Below, in pieces: positions 38,889-47,700 of a stretch of 64,000 bases of DNA; the first letter of the stretch is position 1, and every line of letters begins with the position of its first letter. The notes beneath the pieces were generated by a model. It was not told where the DNA came from. It saw only the letters and a program-made list of their open reading frames with translations, and did no database searches. The stretch comes from Aestuariispira ectoiniformans (GTDB taxonomy: Bacteria; Pseudomonadota; Alphaproteobacteria; UBA8366; Aestuariispiraceae). The stretch spans positions 310,001-374,000 of the forward strand of contig NZ_CP062788.1 in the NCBI RefSeq assembly GCF_025136295.1, read 5' to 3'. The translations under genes and the position numbers were made by a program.

Positions 38889-39002
38889 TCGGAAGACCTG
38901 GACCGACGCGATGCAACCGGCAGTGTCGACAATCTTTACAATCAAGGTAAATAGATACCTTAATAATTATATTAAGCCCTTGAAATAACAATATTTCTTA
39001 AA

Positions 39003-39019
39003 CTGGCCTGCATATTGCT
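39003..39019 (+). promoter_or_regulatory. Sigma-54 (-24/-12) promoter for the PEP-CTERM-like gene
   Basis: CTGGCCTGCATATTGCT matches the RpoN consensus: TGGC, seven bases, TTGC, with the key GG (39005-39006) and GC (39017-39018) exactly ten bases apart. The predicted RNA start is about 30 bp before the ATG at 39060. No enhancer-binding protein is in the window. Confidence 0.7.
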
Positions 39020-39059
39020 AAAAGTGCACGAGATTTAATTTCGAAAGTTGGGGGGTCAT

Positions 39060-39794
39060 ATGACCATGTTGAAGAAGCACCTGTCCGGAATTGTTGCAGC
39101 AGCCGTTGTCAGCTTTGCAGCCCTGGGTTCCGCGCAGGCCGCGCCAGTAACCTATTTCGGTGAAGACCTGAACCCGGCCTATGGTATCCCGGCCGGCGGC
39201 AATGCACAGACCGCGCATGACAATTTCCATTCCGCGCTGACCGCAGGCGTGCAGACCGAGAACTTCGAAGGCTTTAACGACGGCGACAGCTCCCCGCTGG
39301 GTCTGAGCTTCACCGGTTCCGGTTCCACGATCAACGGCAGCCTTAAAGGCAACGGCGAAATTGACGGCAGCGGCAGCGGCCGTTTCCCGACCTCCGGCAG
39401 CAAGCTCTGGGAAGCCTCCGGCTCCTTCTCCGTTGAGTTCGACTCCCCGGTTGCCGCTTTCGGTTTTTACGGCACTGACATTGGCGACTTCGACGGCCAG
39501 ATCACCCTGGCGCTCGAAGACATCACCGGTACGATCACCAATCTGGTGATCAACAACACGATCAACGGCCCGAACGCGGCCCTGCTGTTCTTCGGTATCA
39601 TCGACGTTGCCAACCCATTCGTCAAAGTCACCTTCGGCAACACCTCTGCCGGCACCGACTACTTCGGTTTCGATGACCTGACCGTTGGCGATGTCGCACA
39701 GGTGAAACAGGTTCCGGCACCGTCCGCCCTGGGCCTGCTGGGTCTTGGTCTGCTGGGCATGGGCTTTGCCGCCCGTCGCCGCCGCAAGGCCTGA
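39060..39794 (+). CDS. PEP-CTERM-like secreted surface protein
   Basis: A 244-residue protein with a Sec signal (MLKKHLSGIVAAAVVSFAALGSAQA, cut near AQA-AP). The mature part is acidic, rich in Gly, Ser, Asp and Asn, and contains repeat-like NTINGPNAALLFF and GSGSTINGSLKGNGEIDG stretches. It ends with a VPAP motif, a hydrophobic LGLLGLGLLGMGFAA helix and a basic tail RRRRKA: the PEP-CTERM sorting arrangement recognised by exosortase (VPAP replacing VPEP). No exosortase gene is in the window. GGGGG precedes ATG 39060. It has its own promoter and terminator. Confidence 0.82.
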   Translation: MTMLKKHLSGIVAAAVVSFAALGSAQAAPVTYFGEDLNPAYGIPAGGNAQTAHDNFHSALTAGVQTENFEGFNDGDSSPLGLSFTGSGSTINGSLKGNGEIDGSGSGRFPTSGSKLWEASGSFSVEFDSPVAAFGFYGTDIGDFDGQITLALEDITGTITNLVINNTINGPNAALLFFGIIDVANPFVKVTFGNTSAGTDYFGFDDLTVGDVAQVKQVPAPSALGLLGLGLLGMGFAARRRRKA

Positions 39795-39817
39795 TCGCAC
39801 ACGCGACAATCTGAATG

Positions 39818-39851
39818 CAAAAGGCGGTGCCGCTTCGGCACCGCCTTTTTT
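39818..39851. terminator. Bidirectional terminator after the PEP-CTERM gene
   Basis: AAAGGCGGTGCC pairs with GGCACCGCCTTT around GCTTC; A- and T-tracts on both sides serve the converging racemase-like gene too. Confidence 0.88.
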
Positions 39852-39852
39852 G

Positions 39853-40614
39853 TCAATTTTGCGCGAACAACCGGCCAAAACCGGGAGCATCCACCGTAAC
39901 GCCCAGCAGGCGCATGGCATGCCAGGCCAGGACCTGATTGCTGGACAGGACCGGCTTGCCCAATTCGTCCTCCAGCCTTGCGACAACGCGGGCACCGCGC
40001 AGGGCCGTACAGGACAGGAAAACCGCATCCGCGTCCGGATCACAGGCAGCTTTCGCCCCTGCGATGATCCGCTCCAGCGGCACGCCCGCCACGTCGATAT
40101 CATCCTCCATTCCAAAGCCCGTAATGTTGATCACTTCGGCCCCGTCGGCCTCGATCGCGGGCACCAGGGTATGGTTCAACGCATCGCTATAAGGTGTCAG
40201 GATTGAAATCCTTTCCGCGCCCAATGCCTTGAGCGCCGCGCGGGTTGCAACCACGGGATTGGTCACCGTCACGCCGGGGCAGACCTCCTGCAGGATCGCC
40301 TCGATCCTGTCGCTACCAATGGCGGCACTGCCTGCGGTGCAGGCATAGATCATCACATCCACACCCAGCCCCGGCAGGATATCCGCCGCCGCCCTGCCCA
40401 GCCCCTTTTCCATGGCGCGCAGATTTTCCAATGTCAGCGGATTGGCATTCCGCACCCGGTTCACATAAAGACCGATTGTCTCCGGCAGCATCAACCGGAT
40501 TTCCTGTTCAATTGTGAAATCCGTCGCAAGGGAAATCAGGCCGATCCGCCCGTCCGGCGCGATCTTGTCCAATGTGAAATCATGCCCCAGGCAGGTAAAA
40601 CAGGTATCCTTCAT
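39853..40614 (-). CDS. Asp/Glu racemase superfamily protein (maleate isomerase / EutA-like)
   Basis: A 253-residue member of the maleate isomerase/arylmalonate decarboxylase group. The catalytic cysteines are in VMIYACTAGSAAIG and AVFLSCTALRGA. EutA, a member linked to ectoine utilisation, has this form, but racemase, decarboxylase and isomerase activities cannot be told apart here. It is the last gene of a four-gene operon starting with the M20 gene, 18 bp after the M24 gene. Confidence 0.82.
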   Translation of the reverse strand: MKDTCFTCLGHDFTLDKIAPDGRIGLISLATDFTIEQEIRLMLPETIGLYVNRVRNANPLTLENLRAMEKGLGRAAADILPGLGVDVMIYACTAGSAAIGSDRIEAILQEVCPGVTVTNPVVATRAALKALGAERISILTPYSDALNHTLVPAIEADGAEVINITGFGMEDDIDVAGVPLERIIAGAKAACDPDADAVFLSCTALRGARVVARLEDELGKPVLSSNQVLAWHAMRLLGVTVDAPGFGRLFAQN

Positions 40615-40632
40615 GTCCTTAGCCTCCCTTCG

Positions 40633-41802
40633 TCAGGCAATGACAGGCAATTCCGCTGACGCCCGACGGCTCAGCCATTCCGCCCCGGTTTCGGTAATCA
40701 CGATATTTTCCTCATGCACCATCTGGCGGCCCGGTGCGAAAGCCATGCCCGGTTCCAGCGTAATGACCGCCCCGGGCAGCAATTCCGTTTCATCGTCAGG
40801 CGTCACCGACGGCCCTTCGGTCAGTTGCATGCCAAGGCCATGGCCCATACGGCCAACCGAATTGCCCAATGCACCACCGGCCTCCAGAATAGTCCACATG
40901 GCCTGCCAGACATCGCACATCCGCGCCCCCGGACGGGCCGCATCGAACCCCGCCCCCGTCGCCGCAAAGACCGTGTCATAGGCGCGGCGGGTCAGGTCGT
41001 CTGCATGGCCGAAGGCAAAATTGCGGTCGAAGTCACAGAAGTAACCGTCATAGACCGTGCCCGTATCAATGATCAGCAGATCACCTTCTGACAGAACGCG
41101 GTCGGTCGGCCCCATGATGATGCTGTCGTAACCGCCCGGCCCGGAGCCACTGATGATATAAGGTGAATGATCCGCCCCACGGCGCAGAAGGTCGATCCTG
41201 AAATCGCGGCAGATTTCCCGCTCGCTCTGCCCGGCCTTCATAACTCCGGGCAAGGCCTCGAAGGCATCGGAAGTGAGCTGGCAGGCATAGCGGATTTTCT
41301 CAACTTCCGCTGCCGATTTTACGAAACGCAGCCCTCGCAACAGCGGAGCCGCGTCGACAAAAGGCACCGGCCTCAACCGGTTCTGCACATCCAGAAAGTC
41401 CCGCAGCGGCATACGCAGATGACTTTCATGGCCCATGGGCGTGCCAATTGCCCCATAGCGCCGGGGCAGCGCCGCCAGACTGTCGGCCAGCAGGGAGACG
41501 CCGTCGTCTTCCGGCACGGGGGCAGGCCAGGTCCGGATATCCTCTACCCAGGTGCTGCCCATGCCTTCCGCGCCGATTTCCGGGATCACGGCAATCGGCT
41601 TGCCGGTCAGCGGCAGGATCAGGAACCAGGGCCGGGTCGGGCTTTCCCAGAATTGGGTCTGAAAGCCGGAAAAATACCGGACCTCCGCCTCTGTCGTCAG
41701 CAAAAGCGCATCCAGACCCGCCGCATGCATGGCGCGTTGGGCGCGCTGCAGGCGGACCTCGAACTCCCGCAGGGGAAATCCCCGTTCCGGTGCCTGTGTC
41801 AT
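40633..41802 (-). CDS. M24-family metallopeptidase-like hydrolase (Xaa-Pro dipeptidase / DoeA-EutD class)
   Basis: A 389-residue pita-bread-fold hydrolase with an N-terminal creatinase-like domain. All five metal ligands are present: the aspartates in IIDTGTVYDGYFCDFDRN, the histidine in GHGLGMQLTEGPS, and the glutamates in TLEPGMAF and HEENIVI. The family includes proline dipeptidases, creatinase and the ectoine hydrolase DoeA/EutD. ATG 41802 has GAGGGTGAG upstream. Its place in the cassette suggests hydrolysis of a cyclic or acylated diamino acid, by inference. Confidence 0.83.
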   Translation of the reverse strand: MTQAPERGFPLREFEVRLQRAQRAMHAAGLDALLLTTEAEVRYFSGFQTQFWESPTRPWFLILPLTGKPIAVIPEIGAEGMGSTWVEDIRTWPAPVPEDDGVSLLADSLAALPRRYGAIGTPMGHESHLRMPLRDFLDVQNRLRPVPFVDAAPLLRGLRFVKSAAEVEKIRYACQLTSDAFEALPGVMKAGQSEREICRDFRIDLLRRGADHSPYIISGSGPGGYDSIIMGPTDRVLSEGDLLIIDTGTVYDGYFCDFDRNFAFGHADDLTRRAYDTVFAATGAGFDAARPGARMCDVWQAMWTILEAGGALGNSVGRMGHGLGMQLTEGPSVTPDDETELLPGAVITLEPGMAFAPGRQMVHEENIVITETGAEWLSRRASAELPVIA

Positions 41803-41828
41803 TGGCTCACCCTCTTCCAACCGGGGGA

Positions 41829-43052
41829 TCAGGCGGCAATGCTGTCAGGGTCTTGCCCCACCAGCGCCTTGTAGATCGCCGGGTCGGTCGCCCCTTCCGT
41901 GCCGATCACCAGAATACGCGAAGTCCCGTCCAGCCCCAAGGCGGAAGCGAGTGCCTGCTGTCCGGCCGCCGCAATCAAGCCCGCCAGGCCCGCCACGGCG
42001 GATTCACCCGCCACCACCGGTTCCCCGGCCCCGCCGGAGGCAAGCAACCGCATTGCCGGTGCAACCAGATCATCCTCGATGGTCATGAAATCGTCTGCGC
42101 CATCGCTTAAAATCTGCCAGGCCAATTGGGAGACCTCACCACAGGACAGGCCCGCCATCACCGTTTCCTCGGTGATATGGACGGCGGTCGGCACACCGCT
42201 GACCGCACTTTGATACAGGCAATCGGCGCGCGTCGGCTCCACGATGACAAGGCGCGGGCGCGCCGTCCCGAACGCCTGCCAGAGATGTGCCGCGACCGCC
42301 GCCGCCAGACCGCCAACACCGCCCTGCAGGAAAACATGGGTCGGCACTTGGCCGCCCGGAAGCTGGGACAGGATTTCCTGCGTCATGACCGTATAGCCCG
42401 CCATCACCTGACGCGGCAGTTCCATATAACCCTCATAGGATGTGTCGGAGACAATGAACCAGCCGTTGTCGGCTGCATCCTGTGCCGCTCGGCGGACGGA
42501 TTCATCGTAATTGCCATTCACGCGCACCACTTCCGCGCCATAGTCCTCCACCGCGCGCGCCCGTTCCTCGCTGACCCCGGCGTGCATGTAGATCTTGCAG
42601 CCACAGCCAAATTGCCGTGCACCCCAGGCGACAGAGCGGCCGTGGTTGCCATCGGTCGCCGTCGCCACGGTGATCTGCGAGACCAAGTCTTCATGCAGGC
42701 GGTCGGCGATTTCCCGGTCGTGAACCGGCTTGCCGGTCCGCTGTTCCACTTCCCGCACTAACAGGCGCAACACCGCATAGGCCCCGCCCAATGCCTTGAA
42801 GCTGCCCAGGCCGAAACGGGAGCCTTCGTCCTTGTACAAAACCTCGGCCACGCCAAGGTCTGCCGCCAGACCGGACAGGCGGCGCAGCGGCGTCGGCTCA
42901 TAGCCCGGCCATTGCCGGATCGCTTCATAGGCCTGATGGCACTGCTGACGGCTCAGGCTGTTGTCCAGTGCCGGGGGATAGGGCACACCCGTCTTGCTGT
43001 GGTCGTTATGGTACAGTTGAACGCGGGCGGCTTCAAAGTCGGACAGGGTCAT
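41829..43052 (-). CDS. Diaminopropionate ammonia-lyase (YgeX-like PLP enzyme)
   Basis: Fold-type II PLP enzyme that would split 2,3-diaminopropionate into pyruvate and ammonia. The family N-terminus YHNDHSKTGVPYP, the PLP-lysine region DEGSRFGLGSFKALGGAYA, ATATDGNHGRSVAWGARQFG and FLQGGVGGLAAAVAAHLWQ are all seen. The 407 residues are normal. It follows the M20 gene with a one-base overlap (TGATG) and precedes the M24 gene, so all are coupled. E. coli pairs ygeX with the M20-type ygeY. Confidence 0.88.
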   Translation of the reverse strand: MTLSDFEAARVQLYHNDHSKTGVPYPPALDNSLSRQQCHQAYEAIRQWPGYEPTPLRRLSGLAADLGVAEVLYKDEGSRFGLGSFKALGGAYAVLRLLVREVEQRTGKPVHDREIADRLHEDLVSQITVATATDGNHGRSVAWGARQFGCGCKIYMHAGVSEERARAVEDYGAEVVRVNGNYDESVRRAAQDAADNGWFIVSDTSYEGYMELPRQVMAGYTVMTQEILSQLPGGQVPTHVFLQGGVGGLAAAVAAHLWQAFGTARPRLVIVEPTRADCLYQSAVSGVPTAVHITEETVMAGLSCGEVSQLAWQILSDGADDFMTIEDDLVAPAMRLLASGGAGEPVVAGESAVAGLAGLIAAAGQQALASALGLDGTSRILVIGTEGATDPAIYKALVGQDPDSIAA

Positions 43053-44239
43053 CAGACAGTCTCCTTGTTTGCAGGCATTTCTTCCTGAACAAGACGCGCC
43101 CAGAAACGCGCGCCGGTCAGTAAAATCTCGTCGTTGAAATCGTAATGGGGACTGTGCAGGCCACAGCCGCCCGGCCCCTCGCCGCCATTCCCCAACAGCA
43201 GATAACAGCCCGGTTTCTGTTGCAGCATCGCGCCGAAATCCTCCGAGGCCAGGAGGGGCGCACAGGCCCCATCAACCTTGTCGTCACCGACCAGCGCCCT
43301 TGCCACGGCAACCGCCTTTTCGGTTTCCGCCGCGCTATTGATCGTCGGGGCGAAGACGCGGTCGTAGACCAGATCGCATTTCGCGCCATGGGCGGAACAG
43401 ATACCGGAAACGATCCGATGGATGGTACCCTCGATCTGCTCCTGCACTGCCGGGATAAAGCTGCGGGTATCGCCGCTCAACACCACCTTGTCGGCGATCA
43501 CATTGACGGTGCCGTCGGTCTTGAAATCGGTCACCGAAAGAACTGCATTCTGCGCCGGATCGAGGGTGCGTGAAATAAGTGTCTGCAAGGCCAGGACCAC
43601 TTCGGCCCCGACCACGATGGGATCGACCGTCAGGTGAGGCAGGGCGGCATGTCCGCCCTTGCCGTGGATGGTGATTTCGAAATTATCCTCCGCCGCCATG
43701 ATCGGACCGGGACGGACGGCAAAATGCCCGGCAGGCAGGGACGGCATATTGTGCAGGGCGTAGACGGCCTGAACCGGGAACCGTTCAAACAGCCCGTCTT
43801 CGATCATCGCAATCGCACCACGCCCATGTTCTTCCGCAGGCTGGAAGATGAAGACCACTGTCCCGTCGAATTCAACCGTCCCGGCCAGCAACTCTGCCGC
43901 CCCCAACAGCATCGCCGTATGCCCGTCATGCCCGCAGGCATGCATGCGGCCCTTGTGACGGGAGCAGTGATCGAAGTCGTTTTGTTCCTGGATCGCCAGC
44001 GCATCCATATCGGCCCGCAGCCCGATGGCCCGGTCAGAGCCGCCCTTGCGCAGAACTGCAACCACACCGGTGCCGCCGACGCCTTCATGCACTTCCAGGC
44101 CAAGGTCGCGCAATTTGCGGGACACAAGCGCGGCAGTGCGCGTTTCCTCGAAACCCAACTCCGGATATCGGTGCAGATCGTGCCGCCATTCTTCCATCCG
44201 GTCGCGTAAATCCGTATCGGAAACTATTTCATCCCACAT
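43052..44239 (-). CDS. M20-family amidohydrolase (hippurate hydrolase / N-acyl-amino acid deacylase type)
   Basis: A 395-residue zinc amidohydrolase of the AbgB/hippurate hydrolase type. The segments are HRYPELGFEETRTAA, GLRADMDALAIQE, HACGHDGHTAMLLGAA, FQPAEEHGRGA (with the catalytic glutamate), HGKGGHAALPHLTVDPI and PLLASEDFGAMLQ. The start at 44239 has a GAGGGCAGG ribosome binding site; the frame runs 25 codons further. It is the first gene of the operon and diverges from the AsnC regulator; it may remove an acyl group from a diamino acid. Confidence 0.88.
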   Translation of the reverse strand: MWDEIVSDTDLRDRMEEWRHDLHRYPELGFEETRTAALVSRKLRDLGLEVHEGVGGTGVVAVLRKGGSDRAIGLRADMDALAIQEQNDFDHCSRHKGRMHACGHDGHTAMLLGAAELLAGTVEFDGTVVFIFQPAEEHGRGAIAMIEDGLFERFPVQAVYALHNMPSLPAGHFAVRPGPIMAAEDNFEITIHGKGGHAALPHLTVDPIVVGAEVVLALQTLISRTLDPAQNAVLSVTDFKTDGTVNVIADKVVLSGDTRSFIPAVQEQIEGTIHRIVSGICSAHGAKCDLVYDRVFAPTINSAAETEKAVAVARALVGDDKVDGACAPLLASEDFGAMLQQKPGCYLLLGNGGEGPGGCGLHSPHYDFNDEILLTGARFWARLVQEEMPANKETV

Positions 44240-44375
44240 CCGCCTGCCCTCGTGATTGCCATTCGGTGAAAGCAGAATAGCCCGCCAGATGATATTATTT
44301 TGATTGCATTTCACCGGCTCCGGGATGATTTTCGGAAAAGATTACGTATTTGACGATTATATTCGGATCGATGAG

Positions 44376-44849
44376 ATGGATGATTTTGACCGGAAAATCC
44401 TGACCCTGTTACAGGAAAACAATCGCCGCACCGCCGAACAGTTGAGCGATCAGGTCGGCCTGTCGCCCGCAGCCTGCCAGAAACGGATCAAACGCCTGCG
44501 GGACAAGGGCGTCATCTCGCGGGAGATCGCCGTCCTGTCACCGGCTGCCGTCGGGCGTCGTCTGACGCTGATCGTGGAAATCACGCTGGAACGGGAACGG
44601 CCGGAGATGCTGGACGCATTCAAGCGCAAGATGATGAATACGCCGGAAGTCATGCAATGCTATTACGTGACCGGCAACGCGGATTTCATCATTATCGTAA
44701 CGGCCCGGGACATGAAGGATTACGAAGACTTCACCCGGCGCTTTTTCTTCCAGAATTCAAACGTGCGCCGCTTTCACACCAATGTGGTGATGGACTGTGT
44801 GAAGGTGGGGCTGGCCGTGCCGGTAGAGACCGGCTCCGGGGAAGAATAG
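44376..44849 (+). CDS. Lrp/AsnC-family transcriptional regulator
   Basis: A helix-turn-helix (DDFDRKILTLLQENNRRT..., recognition VGLSPAACQKRIKRLRDKGVI) and an AsnC/RAM ligand domain (VEITLERERPEML, CYYVTGNADFIIIVTARDMKDYEDF) make a normal 157-residue Lrp-type regulator. It diverges from the M20 gene with a 136-bp gap, and probably senses an amino acid from the cassette. The ectoine gene doeX is of the same family. Start 44376 gives the usual N-terminus; the frame is open 24 codons upstream. Confidence 0.88.
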   Translation: MDDFDRKILTLLQENNRRTAEQLSDQVGLSPAACQKRIKRLRDKGVISREIAVLSPAAVGRRLTLIVEITLERERPEMLDAFKRKMMNTPEVMQCYYVTGNADFIIIVTARDMKDYEDFTRRFFFQNSNVRRFHTNVVMDCVKVGLAVPVETGSGEE

Positions 44850-44892
44850 GAAAAGCGCCTGTTTGGCCCGTACCAACCAGCCCGGCGGCTGA

Positions 44893-45807
44893 TCAATGCA
44901 GACGGCCCATCTCTATCAATTGCTGTCGCAGCCAGTTATGCGCCGGATCGGCCTGGCTGCGCGGATGCCAGGCGGCATAAATGGAATAGCCCTTTGCGAT
45001 GAAGGGCAGCTCAAAACTGTCGAGGCGCGCGGCGCGGCAGCGCACCAGCCGTTCGGGCAGGGTCGAGACATAGTCGGTCCGCTCCACGACGATGGGCGCC
45101 AGCACGAATTGATGCACCGACAGGACCACATTACGTTTCCGTCCAAACGCCTCCAGTTGTTCGTCGATCGTGCCCCGGAAACTGCCGCCGCTGGTCGACA
45201 CCAGAACATGGTCCAGCGCGCAATAGCTGTCCAGGTCCAGTGCCCCGGTTCCCCGGGGATGCCCCTTGCGTTGAACCATCACGTAGTTCTCGTCAAAAAG
45301 CTTACGCGCCTTCATCGTCGGCGGGACCATGTGCCGCGACCCGATCAGGATATCGACATCTCCGCGTTCAAGCTGTGCAGCGACCAGGTCAGCACGCGCC
45401 GTCTGAAAGGCGATGCGAATACCGGGACCGGCAATGTCGCGCAGCCGCTCCACCAGGAAAACGCCCAAGGTGATGGTCGAGTTATCGCTGGCCGCAATAT
45501 TGAACACACGATCATCGGTCATGGGATCGAAACCGGGCGGTCGGCGCACCACCGTTTCAATATCCTTGAGCGCCGCATGAAGCGGATCGCGCAGGTCCAG
45601 CGCCCGGGTCGTCGGCAGCATCCCGCGCCCTGTTTCCGACGGCACCAGCAACGGATCGCCGAATAGATCGCGCAGCCGCGCCAGTTGCGAGGACAGGGCG
45701 GGCTGGCTGATCCCCAGGCGGGCGGCGGCCCGCGTCACATTCGCCTCTTCGATCAATACATCCAGCGAAACCAGCAGGTTCAGGTCAATGCCTTTGATAT
45801 CCATCAT
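44893..45807 (-). CDS. LysR-family transcriptional regulator
   Basis: A 304-residue LysR protein. The helix-turn-helix is NVTRAAARLGISQPALSSQLARLRDLFGDPLLV (residues about 22-55), followed by a substrate-binding domain with VFNIAASDNSTITLGVF and GRGMLPTTRAL. Start 45807 is the first of two ATG codons; a longer frame to 46296 runs inside the MFS gene and was rejected. It diverges from the MFS gene, which it probably controls. Confidence 0.9.
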   Translation of the reverse strand: MMDIKGIDLNLLVSLDVLIEEANVTRAAARLGISQPALSSQLARLRDLFGDPLLVPSETGRGMLPTTRALDLRDPLHAALKDIETVVRRPPGFDPMTDDRVFNIAASDNSTITLGVFLVERLRDIAGPGIRIAFQTARADLVAAQLERGDVDILIGSRHMVPPTMKARKLFDENYVMVQRKGHPRGTGALDLDSYCALDHVLVSTSGGSFRGTIDEQLEAFGRKRNVVLSVHQFVLAPIVVERTDYVSTLPERLVRCRAARLDSFELPFIAKGYSIYAAWHPRSQADPAHNWLRQQLIEMGRLH

Positions 45808-45820
45808 CGTTATACGTCCA

Positions 45821-45844
45821 ATATCGACAATCGATTTCAGATAT
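45821..45844. promoter_or_regulatory. Inverted repeat between lysR and MFS genes, candidate LysR site
   Basis: ATCGA-CAA-TCGAT (45823-45835) is a perfect inverted repeat, and ATATC/GATAT (45821-45825, 45840-45844) flanks it. It lies in the 93-bp divergent gap and has the general T-N11-A shape. Inference only. Confidence 0.4.
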
Positions 45845-45900
45845 ACCACAGGCAGCCTTAAATAACAGCGGTTCCCCATCGCTGTCAGCAGGAGGCCGCC

Positions 45901-47163
45901 GTGCCCGGAAAATCCGTAAAACTGTCCCTCAACCTCTTCAGTCTTGCCTATTTTTCCCTGGGCGTCGGCTCGCTTTCGATCATCGGTACCCTGCCGCAGA
46001 TCGCCACGTCCATCGGCCACGGCAAGGAAGATATCGCCTTCCTGGTCTCCGTCTTCTCGATCACCTTCGCCATTACCGCCCCGCTGTTGCAGATCGCTTT
46101 CGGTCATCTGCCGCCCAAACGTGTCCTTGTGGCCGGGCTTGTGCTGATGGCGGCAGGCGCTTTCGATTCCGCCCTGGCACCCGACTATGGTCTTCTCTTC
46201 GCGGCCCGCATTCTGGCCGCCGTCGGGGGGGCCGCCATCGGGCCGGTCGTATCCGCCCTTGGCGCCAGTCTGGTGCCTGACGAACAGCGCGGCCACGCCC
46301 TGGCCGTGGTCTTCGGCGGCATGACCATCGCCCTGGTTCTGGGCGTGCCCCTGTCAAGTTGGCTGGGCGCCACAATCGGCTGGCGTGCGACCCTGGGCCT
46401 GATCGGGATCATCACCCTGACGGTCGCCGTCCTGGTGGCCTTCTTCGCCGCCGCAGGCAGCGCCGGGCCACGTATCCGCCTTGCCCATCTGTTTGAAGTA
46501 ATGACCCGCCCGACCGTTGCCACCGGGATCGCCGTCATGGTGCTGCAGATGGCAGGCATATGCGCCACCTACACAATGATCTCCCCGGTCCTGCGGGAAC
46601 AGTTCGGCGCAGGCGACAACCTGATTTCCATCCTGTTGTTGGTCTATGGGGTGGCGGGCATTTCCGGCAATGTCATGGCGCGGCGTATTGCGCGGATCTG
46701 GTCGGCGGACCGGGCAATCGCCACAGCCCTCATCGGCCTGATCGTAGTCTTCGCCGCCTTGTATCTGACACCGGGATGGGTCCTGAGCGCCGCCGCCATC
46801 CTCTGCCTCTGGGCGGTCAGCAACGACCTGTTCATGCCGTCCCAGCAACGCCGGATGGTGGAATTGGCGCCCGAGGTCCGGGGCCTCGTCCTGGCGCTCA
46901 ATTCCTCTGCCATCTATGCAGGGATCGCGGCAGGGTCCTTCACATCGGGCGCGCTTTTCCCAATCACCGGGTTATCGGGCCTGCCGCTGGCATCCATTGT
47001 CTTCCTCGCCCTCAGCCTCGGCGCCTTGTGGCTGTCACGCCGCAGCGCCCGGGCGACGTCCGGCGAAACGGTGACGGGATATGCCGTCCACCAATCGCAA
47101 CAGGAAGGGCCGTCAGGCCTCTGCTGCGCAAAGGGAGCGGCGGCGCCGGAACCGGTAGAATAG
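45901..47163 (+). CDS. Major facilitator superfamily transporter (DHA1-like)
   Basis: A 420-residue transporter with about 12 helices. Conserved loops read FGHLPPKRVLVAGLVLMAAGAF and LGASLVPDEQRGHALAVVFGGMTIALVLGVPLSSWLG, typical of AraJ/CmlA-type efflux permeases. Start is GTG 45901 with a perfect AGGAGG six bases upstream. Substrate unknown; the divergent LysR gene is the likely regulator. Its 3' end overlaps the opposing HPP gene by 51 bp. Confidence 0.9.
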   Translation: MPGKSVKLSLNLFSLAYFSLGVGSLSIIGTLPQIATSIGHGKEDIAFLVSVFSITFAITAPLLQIAFGHLPPKRVLVAGLVLMAAGAFDSALAPDYGLLFAARILAAVGGAAIGPVVSALGASLVPDEQRGHALAVVFGGMTIALVLGVPLSSWLGATIGWRATLGLIGIITLTVAVLVAFFAAAGSAGPRIRLAHLFEVMTRPTVATGIAVMVLQMAGICATYTMISPVLREQFGAGDNLISILLLVYGVAGISGNVMARRIARIWSADRAIATALIGLIVVFAALYLTPGWVLSAAAILCLWAVSNDLFMPSQQRRMVELAPEVRGLVLALNSSAIYAGIAAGSFTSGALFPITGLSGLPLASIVFLALSLGALWLSRRSARATSGETVTGYAVHQSQQEGPSGLCCAKGAAAPEPVE

Positions 47164-47622
47164 CTGAGAGACAGAGCCCAGGAATATGGTACCGCAGAGC
47201 ACGGGACCCAGGACAAACCCGGGTTCCACTTTGCCCAGGATCATGACCAGCGGCACCGCGCCCGCCGGGGGATGTTCCACGCCGAAAATCATCATCAGCA
47301 TGACCGTAACCGCCACCGCCGCACCGGCCACCCAGATGCCTTCCACCGGCAGCAGGATCGCAGCAAGGCCGATCATCGCGGCAATCATATGACCACCCAC
47401 CTGATTGCGCGGACGTGCCAATGGCGACGTCGGCGCGGCAATCAGAAGAACCGCACTGGCCCCCAGCGGGGCCATCAAAAGCGGCGTTCCTGAAAACTCG
47501 CCAATCAAACCCAGACCGCCAATCGTGACCAACGCCACAACGCCGCAAAAGGCGATCTCTATCGCGTTGCGGCTGGATTTTCGTCCCTCGGATATCCGGC
47601 GCGTCTGGCGGTCGGTAGACAT
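47113..47622 (-). CDS. HPP family integral membrane protein
   Basis: A 169-residue membrane protein with about four helices and the family motif GVEHPPAGAVPLVMILG. HPP proteins of cyanobacteria and plastids have been linked to nitrite transport; the role here is unknown. The 51 bp overlapping the MFS gene encode its C-terminal basic tail (FYRFRRRRSLCAAEA). Confidence 0.85.
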   Translation of the reverse strand: MSTDRQTRRISEGRKSSRNAIEIAFCGVVALVTIGGLGLIGEFSGTPLLMAPLGASAVLLIAAPTSPLARPRNQVGGHMIAAMIGLAAILLPVEGIWVAGAAVAVTVMLMMIFGVEHPPAGAVPLVMILGKVEPGFVLGPVLCGTIFLGSVSQLFYRFRRRRSLCAAEA

Positions 47623-47700
47623 CTATATTACCGTCAACATATGTGGAATAAATTTAATACGCGTCAATTAGCGTGAAATCTATTTCCCGTCCATATTTTT

